The notes: a model not told the origin generated them from the sequence alone. A stretch of 64,000 bases of DNA from Marinicella rhabdoformis (GCF_009671245.1 NZ_VTFS01000001.1:1337914-1401913), one strand, 5' to 3'. Positions 28,935 to 38,781 are shown, numbered from the stretch's first letter. Made by a program: numbers and translations.

Positions 28935-31871
28935 ATGAATAAACAATTACCTTTACTTGCCTTATTAAGCAGCACCTTTGTCTTTGCCCAAGAAGACACC
29001 TTAAAAGCCAATGCCAAATACACACAATACAGTCGTGCCACATCAGTCAAATCAGCTGATATGAATGGTGATGAATTAAATGACATTGTTATTGCATCTG
29101 ACCACTTTACCGGCGTTTCAATATACTTAAACCAGGGCGGAATGAAGTTTATTCTGGATACTAAGTTTAACCAACAACAATTTGCAGGTGGATTTAGTAT
29201 AAAAGATTTTGACAATGATGGTGATTTCGATATTTGGGTAACAGAAAGTTTTGGTGAAAATGACTCGGCACAAAACACCATTTATTTGAATGATGGTACA
29301 GGAGGTTTTGATAAAACATTAATTTCTGTGAAAGAAAATTACTCTCAAAGAAATGCACAGGTTCATTCAGGGGATTTTGATGGGAATGGTACTGAAGATG
29401 TTTTGGTGGTATATGACCAGTATTTAGGAAGTGCAGACCTATTTATTAACAGAGGTTCAGGACAGTTTTCGCAGAAAGAAACAGGGTTTTCTGATGTATT
29501 TGAAGATGCTTTGAATGTTGATCTGGGAGACTTTGATGGTGATGGCGACATTGATATTTGGTCAGCAAATGATTGGGTAACCGTCTATTTAAATAATGGA
29601 ACAGCAGGGTTTGATGTTGAAAACCCAGTAACAGGCTTGGCGTCTACTCCTTATCATGGTCGCTTTATTTTAAAGGATATTAATAATGATGGTTTGATTG
29701 ACTTTCAAACCTTTTCTACTCAGTACATGTTACCTCGATACATCAATAAAGGAAATGGTGTGTTTGAATCAGGGTCTGTTGCTGGATATTTCGGATATCC
29801 TGGGATTCAAAATGGCGTGTTTTTGGATGTAGATTCTGATGGTGATTTAGATTTGTGGTACACACATGAGTTAGATTTAAGGTCAAGAGTCATAAAAACA
29901 TCAGCATCAGGTGCAGTGGATTACTCTTTAGATGAAATTTATTTTGATGACAGTCAGGTCTTTCACTCGGTAGCCAGTGACTTCGATGGTGACGGTGATG
30001 AAGATGTTATTTCTGTTGGCTATCATGGTTTGAGTGTGTGGAAGCAAGTGGCTCCTGAACAGTTTGAAAAAATGAGTCAAGCTGACATAAATGGAAAATG
30101 GGGTGTGTTCAGGAATACAGCTTTGCTTGATATGAATAATGACGGAAACAAAGATTTGATCTTAGTGGGTGACAGTGGTATCAAGGTGGCTGAAGGGCGT
30201 GGTAGAACAGGTTTTGGCCCACTTCAGTCCTGGACTGAGCATGTTGTTTCTGCATTTCATGCAACAGATATAAATAAAGATGGTTGGGGTGATTTAGTCG
30301 TAATTGATAAAAGTAAGGGAGCCTATCTATTAATAAATGATAAAAACAACAGTTTTGAACAGTTTGAACTTAGTTTACCTGGTCAGTTGGATTGGTCGGA
30401 CCCATTTTCTAATAATATGATTCCAGCAGACCCATTTAAAGTTAAGGCATTTGATTTAAATAAAGATGGTATTGAGGAAATTGTCATTCAGGAGTTTTAT
30501 GGACGCATTTTTGTGTTGTCAAAATCTGATTCTGATAACACCTACAGTGTGGCACAATCAATACAAGGTGAGTTTAGGGCTTTTGGATTGGGTGATTTAA
30601 GTGGTGATGGAGAGGTTGAATTAGTTACAAATTCACCATTAGGCTTTGATGATGAGTTTAAAGGTGTTTCAGTTTATTCATACCAAAGCAGTTTTACAAA
30701 AACCGCTGACTATCAAGGCAGTTTTTATCTCCCTAATATATTGATTGGTGACCTGAATAACGATCAAAGCAATGACGTGTTATTATCAAACACAGGCTCT
30801 GTTTATAAGTATTTAAATTTTGACGGTCAGTCTTTAGTCCAATACGAAATGCCTGCACCCACACCTGGTTACCCTCAATATGCTTTTGACTTTAACATGG
30901 ACCAAAAAGTTGATTTTATTACTGAAAAAGGACAAGTTTTAATCAGTGATGGATCTAATTATGTTGAACAAGGTGCAGCGGAAAATCAAAGCGTAAATAC
31001 ATCGATGGAAACATTTGTTTCTGATTTAGAGGGTGATGGCGATTTAGATTTGGTATTGTTTGAACAAGTGGCTGGAATCACTACTTTTGTAAACACCACT
31101 ATTGACCAAGATTTCAGTGGTTTGTGGTTTAACCCACTTCAAAATGGTCATGGGCTTCAGGTTGAAGAAGTGATCTCAAATGGTGTGCCGCAAGTTAATT
31201 TGGCTTGGTATGTATACGACCAGGGTGAACCGATGTGGGTAACTGGTGTCGGCCCAGTTGTGGGTAATTCTGCCACAATTCCACTGGCTATTACCACAGG
31301 TGCCAGTTTTGGTGCGGCATTCAACAGCAGTGATGTTGAATTAGAAGCATGGGGTAATATGACCTTAACCTTCACAGATAAACACAAACTGAATATGGCC
31401 TGGGATGGATCAACCTATGGGTTTTCTCAAGGTGAAATGGCACTTGAAAGGTTATCTGTGCTCAGTGGTAATGTAAAAAACCAAACAGGTATCAAAACCT
31501 GTCACACAGGCTCTTGGTATAACCCTTCTGAAAACGGTCATGGGTTCTTAGTACAAGTCATAGCAAGTGAAGTTGATCGCATGATATTGACCTGGTTTAC
31601 CTACCATAACGGTGAACAATACTGGATGATTGCAGATGGTAACATAGAAGGTGATACGGCGGTTTTGAATGCCTATTCAGCTTCAGGGCCAAACTTTCCA
31701 CCCGACTATATTACCCAAGATTATAACCCTAAATTATGGGGTCAAATCACTTTCAAAATACAAGATGACGAAACAGCTCATGTTTCCTGGCAGCCAGAAT
31801 TAGGTGGCTTTGAAGCCGGCTCATTATCAGTTAATAAGCTGACTTATATTGACCGATATCGTTGTCATTAA
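28935..31871 (+). CDS. Large secreted FG-GAP/VCBS-repeat protein with two C-terminal GxWYNPxxNGHG domains
   Basis: 978 residues with a signal peptide (cleaved after VFAQ). Most of the protein is a beta-propeller of FG-GAP/VCBS repeats with repeated calcium-type loops (DMNGDELND, DFDNDGDFD, DFDGDGDID, DVDSDGDLD, DINKDGWGD). The C-terminus has two copies of another domain: about 715-845 (SGLWFNPLQNGHGL) and about 855-975 (GSWYNPSENGHGF). There is no sorting tag I recognise. It is probably an extracellular adhesion or binding protein. Confidence 0.85.
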   Translation: MNKQLPLLALLSSTFVFAQEDTLKANAKYTQYSRATSVKSADMNGDELNDIVIASDHFTGVSIYLNQGGMKFILDTKFNQQQFAGGFSIKDFDNDGDFDIWVTESFGENDSAQNTIYLNDGTGGFDKTLISVKENYSQRNAQVHSGDFDGNGTEDVLVVYDQYLGSADLFINRGSGQFSQKETGFSDVFEDALNVDLGDFDGDGDIDIWSANDWVTVYLNNGTAGFDVENPVTGLASTPYHGRFILKDINNDGLIDFQTFSTQYMLPRYINKGNGVFESGSVAGYFGYPGIQNGVFLDVDSDGDLDLWYTHELDLRSRVIKTSASGAVDYSLDEIYFDDSQVFHSVASDFDGDGDEDVISVGYHGLSVWKQVAPEQFEKMSQADINGKWGVFRNTALLDMNNDGNKDLILVGDSGIKVAEGRGRTGFGPLQSWTEHVVSAFHATDINKDGWGDLVVIDKSKGAYLLINDKNNSFEQFELSLPGQLDWSDPFSNNMIPADPFKVKAFDLNKDGIEEIVIQEFYGRIFVLSKSDSDNTYSVAQSIQGEFRAFGLGDLSGDGEVELVTNSPLGFDDEFKGVSVYSYQSSFTKTADYQGSFYLPNILIGDLNNDQSNDVLLSNTGSVYKYLNFDGQSLVQYEMPAPTPGYPQYAFDFNMDQKVDFITEKGQVLISDGSNYVEQGAAENQSVNTSMETFVSDLEGDGDLDLVLFEQVAGITTFVNTTIDQDFSGLWFNPLQNGHGLQVEEVISNGVPQVNLAWYVYDQGEPMWVTGVGPVVGNSATIPLAITTGASFGAAFNSSDVELEAWGNMTLTFTDKHKLNMAWDGSTYGFSQGEMALERLSVLSGNVKNQTGIKTCHTGSWYNPSENGHGFLVQVIASEVDRMILTWFTYHNGEQYWMIADGNIEGDTAVLNAYSASGPNFPPDYITQDYNPKLWGQITFKIQDDETAHVSWQPELGGFEAGSLSVNKLTYIDRYRCH

Positions 31872-31884
31872 GAGAGAAATACAT

Positions 31885-32347
31885 ATGAAAAAAGGTGGTT
31901 GTTTGTGTGGCGAGGTTCGTTATGAGTTTACTGGCGAGCCCTTGGTGACACATGCCTGTCATTGTGTTGAGTGCTAAAAAATATCGTCCAGTGCTTATGG
32001 TGTGAACCTGTGGATTGAGGCCAAAGACTTGGTGTTTACACATGGAAAGCCATCAAAGTTTTCCACAACTGGTGGCAGCGGTAAGCCACATGATAATTAT
32101 TTTTGTAAAAAGTGTGGCAGTGCGATTTATAGCGTCTATCATGCTGCACCGCCTCAGTTTTGTTTCATCAGGATCATTGGATGAAGCATCTTGGATTAAA
32201 CCTGATGTACACATTTTTCTTAAAGACAGCCAAAAAGGCTTGATGATTGAAGACACCATTCCGCAATATCAAGCCTATTATAATTTCAAAGACGTTTGGA
32301 CTGAAGCCAGTCAAAAGCGTTTTAAAAAAATCTTATCAAAGGCGTGA
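31885..32347 (+). pseudogene. GFA family (glutathione-dependent formaldehyde-activating type) pseudogene
   Basis: From the ATG at 31885 the frame reads MKKGGCLCGEVRYEF...CHCVEC and then hits a TAA at about 31975, where the family has a Q/R after the Cys. The same frame resumes to FCKKCGSAIYSVYH. A +1 shift near 32160 then leads into the C-terminal part (SLDEASWIKPDVH...), which ends at 32347. One nonsense and one frameshift in a GFA/CENP-V zinc fold (Cys motifs CLC, CHCVEC, CKKC) mean it is dead. Confidence 0.85.
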
Positions 32348-32880
32348 TTTACAAAGACAGTAACAACCACATTCCGACAGCGACTAAAATTTTGAAAGTC
32401 AATCATGCGGGTGAGTTTGGTGCTGTTTGTATTTACCGCGCTCAAATTTGGGTTTGTACTATCTTTAACCGCAAAATGTTACCCGTGCTGAATGATTTTA
32501 TTGTGGATGAACGTCGGCATTTACAGGTGTTTGATGAAGAAATCAGTCGCAGGAATGGCGTTCGATGTAAAAGCTATTATTTTTGTGGTTTAGGTGGTTA
32601 TTTTCTGGGGTTCGTTTCATCCCTGTTGGGTACTCAGGGAATAAAATCTTGCACATTTGCTGTCGAGCATACGGTGGTGTCACATTTAAAAGAGCAGCTA
32701 AAGTACTTAAAACAGGTTGATGATGTACATGCCTTTGAAGCTGTATCTTCTATTTTAGCTGATGAAGAAAGCCACAGAGATTATGGGTCAGAAGGGCTTG
32801 AGAGCACTCGATTGGTCAAATTCTTAAGTTATGTTGTCAAAGGCGTTACTACTGGAGTCATTAAGTTTGGAATGAGATGA
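32344..32880 (+). CDS. coq7: Demethoxyubiquinone hydroxylase (Coq7 family)
   Basis: 178 residues from a GTG overlapping the preceding stop. All di-iron ligand motifs are present: NHAGEFGA (first Glu), VDERRHLQVF (ExxH), AVEHTVVSH (Glu) and DEESHRD (ExxH). The hydrophobic stretch LGGYFLGFVSSLLGTQG is the membrane-association element. It hydroxylates demethoxyubiquinol in ubiquinone synthesis and replaces UbiF in many proteobacteria. The gene appears intact despite the dead neighbour. Confidence 0.88.
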   Translation: MIYKDSNNHIPTATKILKVNHAGEFGAVCIYRAQIWVCTIFNRKMLPVLNDFIVDERRHLQVFDEEISRRNGVRCKSYYFCGLGGYFLGFVSSLLGTQGIKSCTFAVEHTVVSHLKEQLKYLKQVDDVHAFEAVSSILADEESHRDYGSEGLESTRLVKFLSYVVKGVTTGVIKFGMR

Positions 32881-33073
32881 ATATAGCTGTTTTGGCATCA
32901 AGTTGACATAAATTTGCCAGATTTGGTGATTAAACTGGTGTTTTTATTTCTTGAGAATTACACCATGAAAGTTTTTTATTTTTTTGATGAAGATGAATTT
33001 GATAACTTGCCGACAGACTTTCAGTTGCTGCCTTTAGATGCTAGTTATTTGGATGCCATCTGTAACGATAATA

Positions 33074-33481
33074 TTATTCCGGTTTCTGAGGTGCAAAAAC
33101 CCAAAACTTGGCCATCACAAAAGTCACCACAGGAACCGAAACCATCAGAACCGGGCCAGCCAATGTTTTGTAATCCCAACCCCATTGATGAACAAAAAGG
33201 TAAACACCTCCCTGATGTAAAAACAGTGCGGTTAAAGAGCTGACGACAAATTTTGGAAACCGTTTCTGGTGTGCTTGATCGTCTTTGAATGTGAAATAAT
33301 AGTGCCCCGCATAGGCCGTGAGTAAGCCACCAACAAACCCCGTTGCATGTGCCCAAAAGGCCAACCACCCCAGTTTTTCATGCAAAAGCAGTCCGGTACC
33401 AAAGTGCGCTATGGTTGCCGCCACACCGACCAGACCATATCGGATTAGCATGTGAAAAGTTTGCTTACCTAAACCAAACAT
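33074..33481 (-). CDS. GtrA family membrane protein
   Basis: 135 residues with four membrane helices (about 12-30, 40-58, 76-95 and 103-122). LIRYGLVGVAATIAHF and the C-terminal MAKFWVFA motif are typical of GtrA-like proteins, which are thought to translocate lipid-linked sugars. The start overlaps the end of the Rieske gene by 17 bp, so hemE, the Rieske gene and this gene probably form an operon. Confidence 0.88.
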   Translation of the reverse strand: MFGLGKQTFHMLIRYGLVGVAATIAHFGTGLLLHEKLGWLAFWAHATGFVGGLLTAYAGHYYFTFKDDQAHQKRFPKFVVSSLTALFLHQGGVYLFVHQWGWDYKTLAGPVLMVSVPVVTFVMAKFWVFAPQKPE

Positions 33482-33800
33482 AGACGTCCTTGTTGTCTAT
33501 TTCTACAGTTAATTTTTTCAATGATTGCCCAACACAAGGGCCAGTTTTACATTCGCCATCGACAATTTCAAATGTGGCACCGTGTGCCGGGCAAACCAAA
33601 TAATGCTCAGGTGTTTCCAAAAAAGCATTTTCAGCATAGTCCATGCGCCTTCCTTGGTGCGGGCACTCATTGACAAAAGCGGTCCACTCTGTAGCTAACC
33701 TTTTAATCATCACTGACACAAATCCATTGTTGGTTTGAATGCTGTGTTCGCTCCAGCCATTCAAAGGAATATCAATTAATTTTGCCAGTTTATATTTCAT
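33465..33800 (-). CDS. Rieske [2Fe-2S] domain protein
   Basis: 111 residues forming a single Rieske domain with both cluster-binding boxes: C46/H48 in ECPHQG and C70/H73 in CPAHGA. It resembles the small NirD/ferredoxin-type Rieske proteins. Its start overlaps the hemE stop, which suggests translational coupling. The electron partner is unknown. Confidence 0.92.
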   Translation of the reverse strand: MKYKLAKLIDIPLNGWSEHSIQTNNGFVSVMIKRLATEWTAFVNECPHQGRRMDYAENAFLETPEHYLVCPAHGATFEIVDGECKTGPCVGQSLKKLTVEIDNKDVYVWFR

Positions 33801-34846
33801 CAGCGGGTTGAATATTTCCTGACCGCATCTACCAATACAGCGACCTTCTCAGGCTCCATATCGGGTTGCATCCCATGACCCATATTAAAAATATGTCCGG
33901 GCTGATCACCATAACAATCTATCACTCGTTTGACTGATTGATCAATAAACTCATCAGAAGCATACAAGGTGGCAGGATCTAAGTTACCTTGTAAAGCCAC
34001 CCTGCCCTCAGTCAACTGTAAAGCTTCATCAATGTTGATGGTCCAGTCGACACCCAAGCCATGGCAACCGGTATTGGCCAAGGCATTTAAACTCCGATTA
34101 GCGCCTTTGCTGAACAAAATTACAGGTGTTTCGCCATAGCCAGCTTGTTTTAAACCATCGACAATTTGTTGCATGTATTTCAATGAAAACTGCTGGAAAT
34201 CAGCGGGGCTCAATACCCCACCCCAGCTGTCAAAAATTTGTACAGCTGATGCGCCGCTTTCTATTTGACCTATTAAATATTTCACAATGGAACGTGCCAA
34301 TTTATCTAATAATTGGTGTGCCAACTCTGGTGTTTTATACAGCAAGGCTTTTGATTTGGCATACGCTTTACTTCCACCATTTTCCAACATGTATGTCAAC
34401 AATGTCCAAGGACTGCCAGAAAACCCAATCAAAGGAACGCGGCCATCCAATGTTTTGGTGGTTAAAGAAATCGCATCCATAACGTACTGCAAATCTTCAG
34501 CGTCAGGAACTGGTAATTTTTCAATGTCGGCAGCACAGGTGATTGGGTTTTTGAATTTTGGCCCTTCTCCTTGAACAAAATACAAATCCAAGCCCATGGC
34601 ATCAGGTATGGTTAGGATGTCTGAAAATATAATGGCCGCATCCAAAGGAAATCGTTCCAAAGGCTGGATGGTGACTTCACAAGCCATTTCAGGCGTGCTG
34701 GCCAAGGTCATAAAGTCTCCTGCTTCTGCACGGACTTTACGGTATTCTGGTAAGTAACGACCAGCTTGTCGCATCAACCAAACGGGTGTTCTCTCGGTTT
34801 TTTCACGGCGCAAGGCACGTAAAAATAAATCATTTTTTAAGGTCAT
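33800..34846 (-). CDS. hemE: Uroporphyrinogen decarboxylase
   Basis: 348 residues, the usual length. The N-terminal signature PVWLMRQAGRYLPEYR, the FSDILTIPDAMGLDLYF segment and GFSGSPWTLLTYML are all present. It decarboxylates uroporphyrinogen III to coproporphyrinogen III in haem synthesis. The Rieske and GtrA genes follow without gaps. Confidence 0.98.
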   Translation of the reverse strand: MTLKNDLFLRALRREKTERTPVWLMRQAGRYLPEYRKVRAEAGDFMTLASTPEMACEVTIQPLERFPLDAAIIFSDILTIPDAMGLDLYFVQGEGPKFKNPITCAADIEKLPVPDAEDLQYVMDAISLTTKTLDGRVPLIGFSGSPWTLLTYMLENGGSKAYAKSKALLYKTPELAHQLLDKLARSIVKYLIGQIESGASAVQIFDSWGGVLSPADFQQFSLKYMQQIVDGLKQAGYGETPVILFSKGANRSLNALANTGCHGLGVDWTINIDEALQLTEGRVALQGNLDPATLYASDEFIDQSVKRVIDCYGDQPGHIFNMGHGMQPDMEPEKVAVLVDAVRKYSTR

Positions 34847-34992
34847 GAATGCTTAGAAAGGCTTAAAAGCGCTTATTTTATCAGCATTCTGGGGAGATTG
34901 AAGCTTTGCATCTGTTAAAATGCCCTGATTTTTTGAACCTCAGGCTGTTTTTGTTTGTCTGAGCTTGCAGTTATTAACCCTTAGGACAATAT

Positions 34993-36381
34993 ATGAAAAC
35001 AATAGTTATGACCTTGTTGTTGCTTTTCTCTTTCAGTGTGCACGCCCAAGTATCTGACGAAGCATTTGAGACTGAAATAAACAAGACGAATGTCATTCAT
35101 CAACTTGAACAAGTGGCGGCTGGAACATTTAAAAAACAACAGTTTGAACGGTTTAACTTGGTGATGAATCGCTTGGTTGAATTAAGACCTCAAAACACTC
35201 GATATTTGTTTTCATTAGCCAAATCTTATGCTTTGTTAGACAAAAAAACAGAAGCTTACAATGCTTTGGTTAAGCTTCAAAATGCTGGATTCAGCTACCC
35301 AATTGCAGAAAATACTGACTTTAATAAAGTGGCAGGGACGAAAGTTTATGACTATATTGAAGATGGAATGATTGCAAATGGAAAACCTTATGGAACAGGT
35401 CAGTCTGTGGCAAAAGTTTCAGAGCAATATGGTGGCATGTTGTTTGAAAATATAGCTTTTGATAAAAATAGATCAAGGTTTTTGTTGGGCAGCATCCGTT
35501 CCGGTGAGGTGTACTTCATCACAGAATCTGGGGTTTTTAAACCATTTATCAAACCACAGACAGGAGAAAATGAAACCTACGGTGTTGTTGACTTGGTGAC
35601 AGATCCGAAACGAGATTTTTTGTGGTTGGCCACGGCCAGTATGCCTCAATACAATGGTACAACGCAGGCGAACTTTGGAATGGCAACCATATCAAAATTT
35701 AGACTGAGTACTGGTGAATGGTTGGAAAATATAGACACATCATCTTTATCCAAGCCGCTGTTGTTTAATGCTTTACATGTGACTGATAATGGTGATTTGT
35801 ATTTTATCAACCCATTCACCAGAGAAGTAATGACTGTCAATGAAGGTGAAAGTCAAATTAAACCATTTTTAAATGTGGCCCAGTTGTCATCTGTAAAAGC
35901 CATTACCAGCAATAATGACGCTTCAATTTTGTATGTTTCAGATTACGACAAAGGATTGTTTTTAATCAATAGGGATACAAAAGCATATAAAATGCTAAAT
36001 GATCCTAAACAGACTTTTTTAAGTGGTATTGATGATTTGTTTTATTCTGATGGTGATTTGATTGCTATACAAAATCAAACATCACCAAACAGAATTTTGA
36101 GAGTACTGTTGAAGGAAGACCTGTTCTTTCAAGGTGCTGTTCCAGTAGAAAGTAACAACGAGTTGGCTTCGGCAATGACCAAAGGTTTTGTTGATGGTGG
36201 TGATGTGTATTACATTGCTAATTCTCAATGGGGGAAAATGGATATGGGGGGCAATTTGCAAGAAGGGAAAAGTTGGGACCCTGTTCATATCATTAAAGCC
36301 GAAAATAATTATAAGATACAAGAATTCATAGAAAGTCAGCAAAGAATTGCTGATATTAAAAAGAAAAGAGGCATCAAATAA
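34993..36381 (+). CDS. Periplasmic TPR and beta-propeller (SMP-30/NHL-like) protein
   Basis: 462 residues with a signal peptide ending VHAQ (about residue 19). Residues about 40-100 look like tetratricopeptide helices (FNLVMNRLVELRPQNTRYLFSLAKSYALL). Residues about 140-430 are beta-rich repeats of a six-bladed propeller type (LLGSIRSGEVYFITE, LWLATASM, LYFINPFTREVMTV). Function is unknown. A strong bidirectional terminator follows. Confidence 0.7.
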   Translation: MKTIVMTLLLLFSFSVHAQVSDEAFETEINKTNVIHQLEQVAAGTFKKQQFERFNLVMNRLVELRPQNTRYLFSLAKSYALLDKKTEAYNALVKLQNAGFSYPIAENTDFNKVAGTKVYDYIEDGMIANGKPYGTGQSVAKVSEQYGGMLFENIAFDKNRSRFLLGSIRSGEVYFITESGVFKPFIKPQTGENETYGVVDLVTDPKRDFLWLATASMPQYNGTTQANFGMATISKFRLSTGEWLENIDTSSLSKPLLFNALHVTDNGDLYFINPFTREVMTVNEGESQIKPFLNVAQLSSVKAITSNNDASILYVSDYDKGLFLINRDTKAYKMLNDPKQTFLSGIDDLFYSDGDLIAIQNQTSPNRILRVLLKEDLFFQGAVPVESNNELASAMTKGFVDGGDVYYIANSQWGKMDMGGNLQEGKSWDPVHIIKAENNYKIQEFIESQQRIADIKKKRGIK

Positions 36382-36399
36382 GTCAGCTTATTTATATCC

Positions 36400-36429
36400 A
36401 AAAAAAGCCCCAAACTGGGGCTTTTTTTT
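36400..36429. terminator. Bidirectional terminator
   Basis: AAAAAAGCCCC, AAACT, GGGGCTTTTTTTT has runs of A and T on both sides, between the convergent propeller gene and the DUF885 gene. It would work in both directions. Confidence 0.9.
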
Positions 36430-36450
36430 GAGCTTGTAGATGTAATCACA

Positions 36451-38262
36451 TCAAGATTTCTCTTTGATGTATTGGTCAACCAACTGTTCCAAGATATTTA
36501 ACGGCACTGAGCCATTGGTTAATACCACACGGTGGAAGTCACGCACATCGTATTGGTCTCCCAAAGCTTGTTGTGCCTTGTCACGTAGTTCAAGAATTTT
36601 GGTCATTCCGACTTTGTAAGCTGTGGCCTGACCTGGCATAACGAAATAACGCTCTATTTCAGCAACCACATCAGATTCCGCCATGCCTGTGTTTTTTAAC
36701 ATGTAATCGATGGCAGCTTCTCGGCTCCAACGTTTTTTATGAATACCCGTATCGACCACCAAACGAACAGCGCGGAACAATTCAGCTTGCAATCGACCGA
36801 TGTTGTCATAAGGATCTGGTAACATGCCCATCTCAAATGCCACACGTTCAGCATACAAGGCCCAGCCTTCAGAATAAGCTGTAAAAGGCACCATTTTACG
36901 GAAAAACGGCATGTCTTCTAATTCCTGCTGGATAGCCAGTTGAAAGTGGTGGCCTGGAATGCCTTCATGGTAAGCCAGTGTTTTCATGCCATATTTGGGT
37001 GTGGCTTTGATGTCATGCAAGTTGGCATAAAATACACCAGGTCTTGAGCCATCCATCGCGGGTCTTTGGTAATAGGCGCCAGGTGATGTTTTTTCTTTGA
37101 ACAAAGGAATTCGCTGCACATCGTATTTGGCTTTTGGGATGTCATAAAAGTGCGAATCTAATTGCTTTTCGATGTCGACCAACATGGTTTTGTAGTCATC
37201 TAAGATTTGTTCACGGCCTTCATCTGAGTCAGAATAGTAGAACTTCTCGTTGATGGCCATGTTGGCAATGCTGCTTTCGAATCCTGCTGACACATCCCAG
37301 CCCTCACCTGCTAAAATCTCTAAGATTTCTGCTTGTATGCGGTCAACTTCTTCCAAGCCAAAATTGTGTATGTATTCAGGTGTATAGTCAGTTGTGGTGA
37401 ATAAATTCAAAGCCGTGACATAAAAAGCATCACCGTCAGGTAAGTTCCAAACACCGTAGTTATTCTCAACTTTGTTATCTAGTACCACAAAATAATCAAT
37501 TAACTTTTGATAAGCAGGATAGACAGTTTTTTCGATTTCTGCTTTGGCCTGTTTGGCTATCGCTTGTTGGTCAGACAGCTCTAATTTGGCTTTTTCCATC
37601 TTTTCGCCCAAAGCCATATACAGAATATTGTCCTCAGCTGGGGTGTTAACAAAGCCGCGCATTTCGTCTAATACCTTGGTTACGACGAATTGGGGTGGCA
37701 ATATACCTAAATTTTCACGGTGCTTTAAGCCTTCCAACACTTGGTCAAATTTAATCCCTATTAATGATAAGCGGCTGATATAGTCTTCGGCATCATCTAC
37801 ATTATGGACCTGGTGTGTGCTTTCCATAAATGAAGGGAAGCCATTTTGAACGCCAAACAGTTGATTGACTGGGTAGTTATGGTAACGAAAGCGTTGGTTT
37901 TCTACTACCAAATCCAATAAGGACAGCATCACATCTTTGGACATTTTGTCTGCAGCATTGAGGTCTTCGTCAGCATACGATTTCAATGTTTTGTGTGCTT
38001 CGGTGATCATTTGAAACATCTCATCACCTGAAGCCATACTGGCATCATCTAATTTGGCATTGTGACCTGTGATGCCCATGCCTTCTAAAACACGAACTGA
38101 GCTCAGTGTTTCAGGGCTGTCTAGGGCAAACTTTAATGCCGTACGGCCAAAGAATAAGTTGATGTCATAGGGCTTGAAATACCAAACATGGGTAAAGAAA
38201 GCACCCGCTAAAATCAAAACAACCAACAAGAGTCGGCCGATCCATTTAAACAATTTTTTCAT
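36451..38262 (-). CDS. DUF885 family putative metallopeptidase
   Basis: 603 residues from the ATG at 38262, followed by KKLFKWIGR and a membrane helix; a GTG 14 codons upstream is an alternative. The family motif HEGIPGHHFQ, an HExxH-like zinc site, lies near residue 430, with AYSEGWALYAE after it and FVMPGQATAYKVGM near the C-terminus. DUF885 proteins are predicted periplasmic or membrane-anchored zinc peptidases. It follows the VOC gene. Confidence 0.88.
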   Translation of the reverse strand: MKKLFKWIGRLLLVVLILAGAFFTHVWYFKPYDINLFFGRTALKFALDSPETLSSVRVLEGMGITGHNAKLDDASMASGDEMFQMITEAHKTLKSYADEDLNAADKMSKDVMLSLLDLVVENQRFRYHNYPVNQLFGVQNGFPSFMESTHQVHNVDDAEDYISRLSLIGIKFDQVLEGLKHRENLGILPPQFVVTKVLDEMRGFVNTPAEDNILYMALGEKMEKAKLELSDQQAIAKQAKAEIEKTVYPAYQKLIDYFVVLDNKVENNYGVWNLPDGDAFYVTALNLFTTTDYTPEYIHNFGLEEVDRIQAEILEILAGEGWDVSAGFESSIANMAINEKFYYSDSDEGREQILDDYKTMLVDIEKQLDSHFYDIPKAKYDVQRIPLFKEKTSPGAYYQRPAMDGSRPGVFYANLHDIKATPKYGMKTLAYHEGIPGHHFQLAIQQELEDMPFFRKMVPFTAYSEGWALYAERVAFEMGMLPDPYDNIGRLQAELFRAVRLVVDTGIHKKRWSREAAIDYMLKNTGMAESDVVAEIERYFVMPGQATAYKVGMTKILELRDKAQQALGDQYDVRDFHRVVLTNGSVPLNILEQLVDQYIKEKS

Positions 38263-38296
38263 TTTGTTTCTCTGAGTGGGTAATGGGTTGGGGCTG

Positions 38297-38683
38297 TTAT
38301 TCACCAGCCATGTAATAAGCGTTTAATTTGTTACCGTCTAAATCTCTAAAATAAGCACCATAAAAGCCGTTGCCGCGGTCACCTGGTTTGCCTTCGCAAG
38401 TGCCACCTAATCTGATGGCGGTGTTGTAAATGGCATCGACCTTTTCAATTGAGCCAGCACTCAAGGCGGTCATGTTGCCGTTTCCTGCAGTGGCGGCTTT
38501 ACCGTTGTGTGGTTTGCAAACAGCAAATCCAGTCGAATCCATATCTGACGCCCAAACTATGAAACCTTGGGCCTCTAATTCTTCCATGATGCGCTTGCCG
38601 TTGATTTCTTCGAACAGCTTGTCGTAAAATTTAGATGCAGCATCCAAGTCATTGGTGCCGAGGGTGATGTAACCTATTAGCAT
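38297..38683 (-). CDS. VOC (glyoxalase/bleomycin-resistance) family protein
   Basis: 128 residues from the ATG at 38683. The in-frame TTG upstream is part of the AAGGAGGAAA ribosome-binding site. It begins MLIGYITLGTNDLDAASKFY and ends FRDLDGNKLNAYYMAGE, one VOC module repeat pair. Members include isomerases and resistance proteins; no function can be given here. Confidence 0.9.
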   Translation of the reverse strand: MLIGYITLGTNDLDAASKFYDKLFEEINGKRIMEELEAQGFIVWASDMDSTGFAVCKPHNGKAATAGNGNMTALSAGSIEKVDAIYNTAIRLGGTCEGKPGDRGNGFYGAYFRDLDGNKLNAYYMAGE

Positions 38684-38781
38684 GATGATTTCCTCCTTCA
38701 AAGGTTAATAGAACTTTTGGCAATTATTTTGAGTGTCACAAAGCCAGAAGTCCAGAACAAACAAAGAGAGCGCAATAAAAT

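Noticed and set aside
32914-33243. Plus-strand frame overlapping gtrA from 32914, considered as a full feature
   Set aside because: The part after 33074 is antisense to a well-supported GtrA gene. Only the short N-terminal part could be real, so it is listed as a finding and not as a gene.
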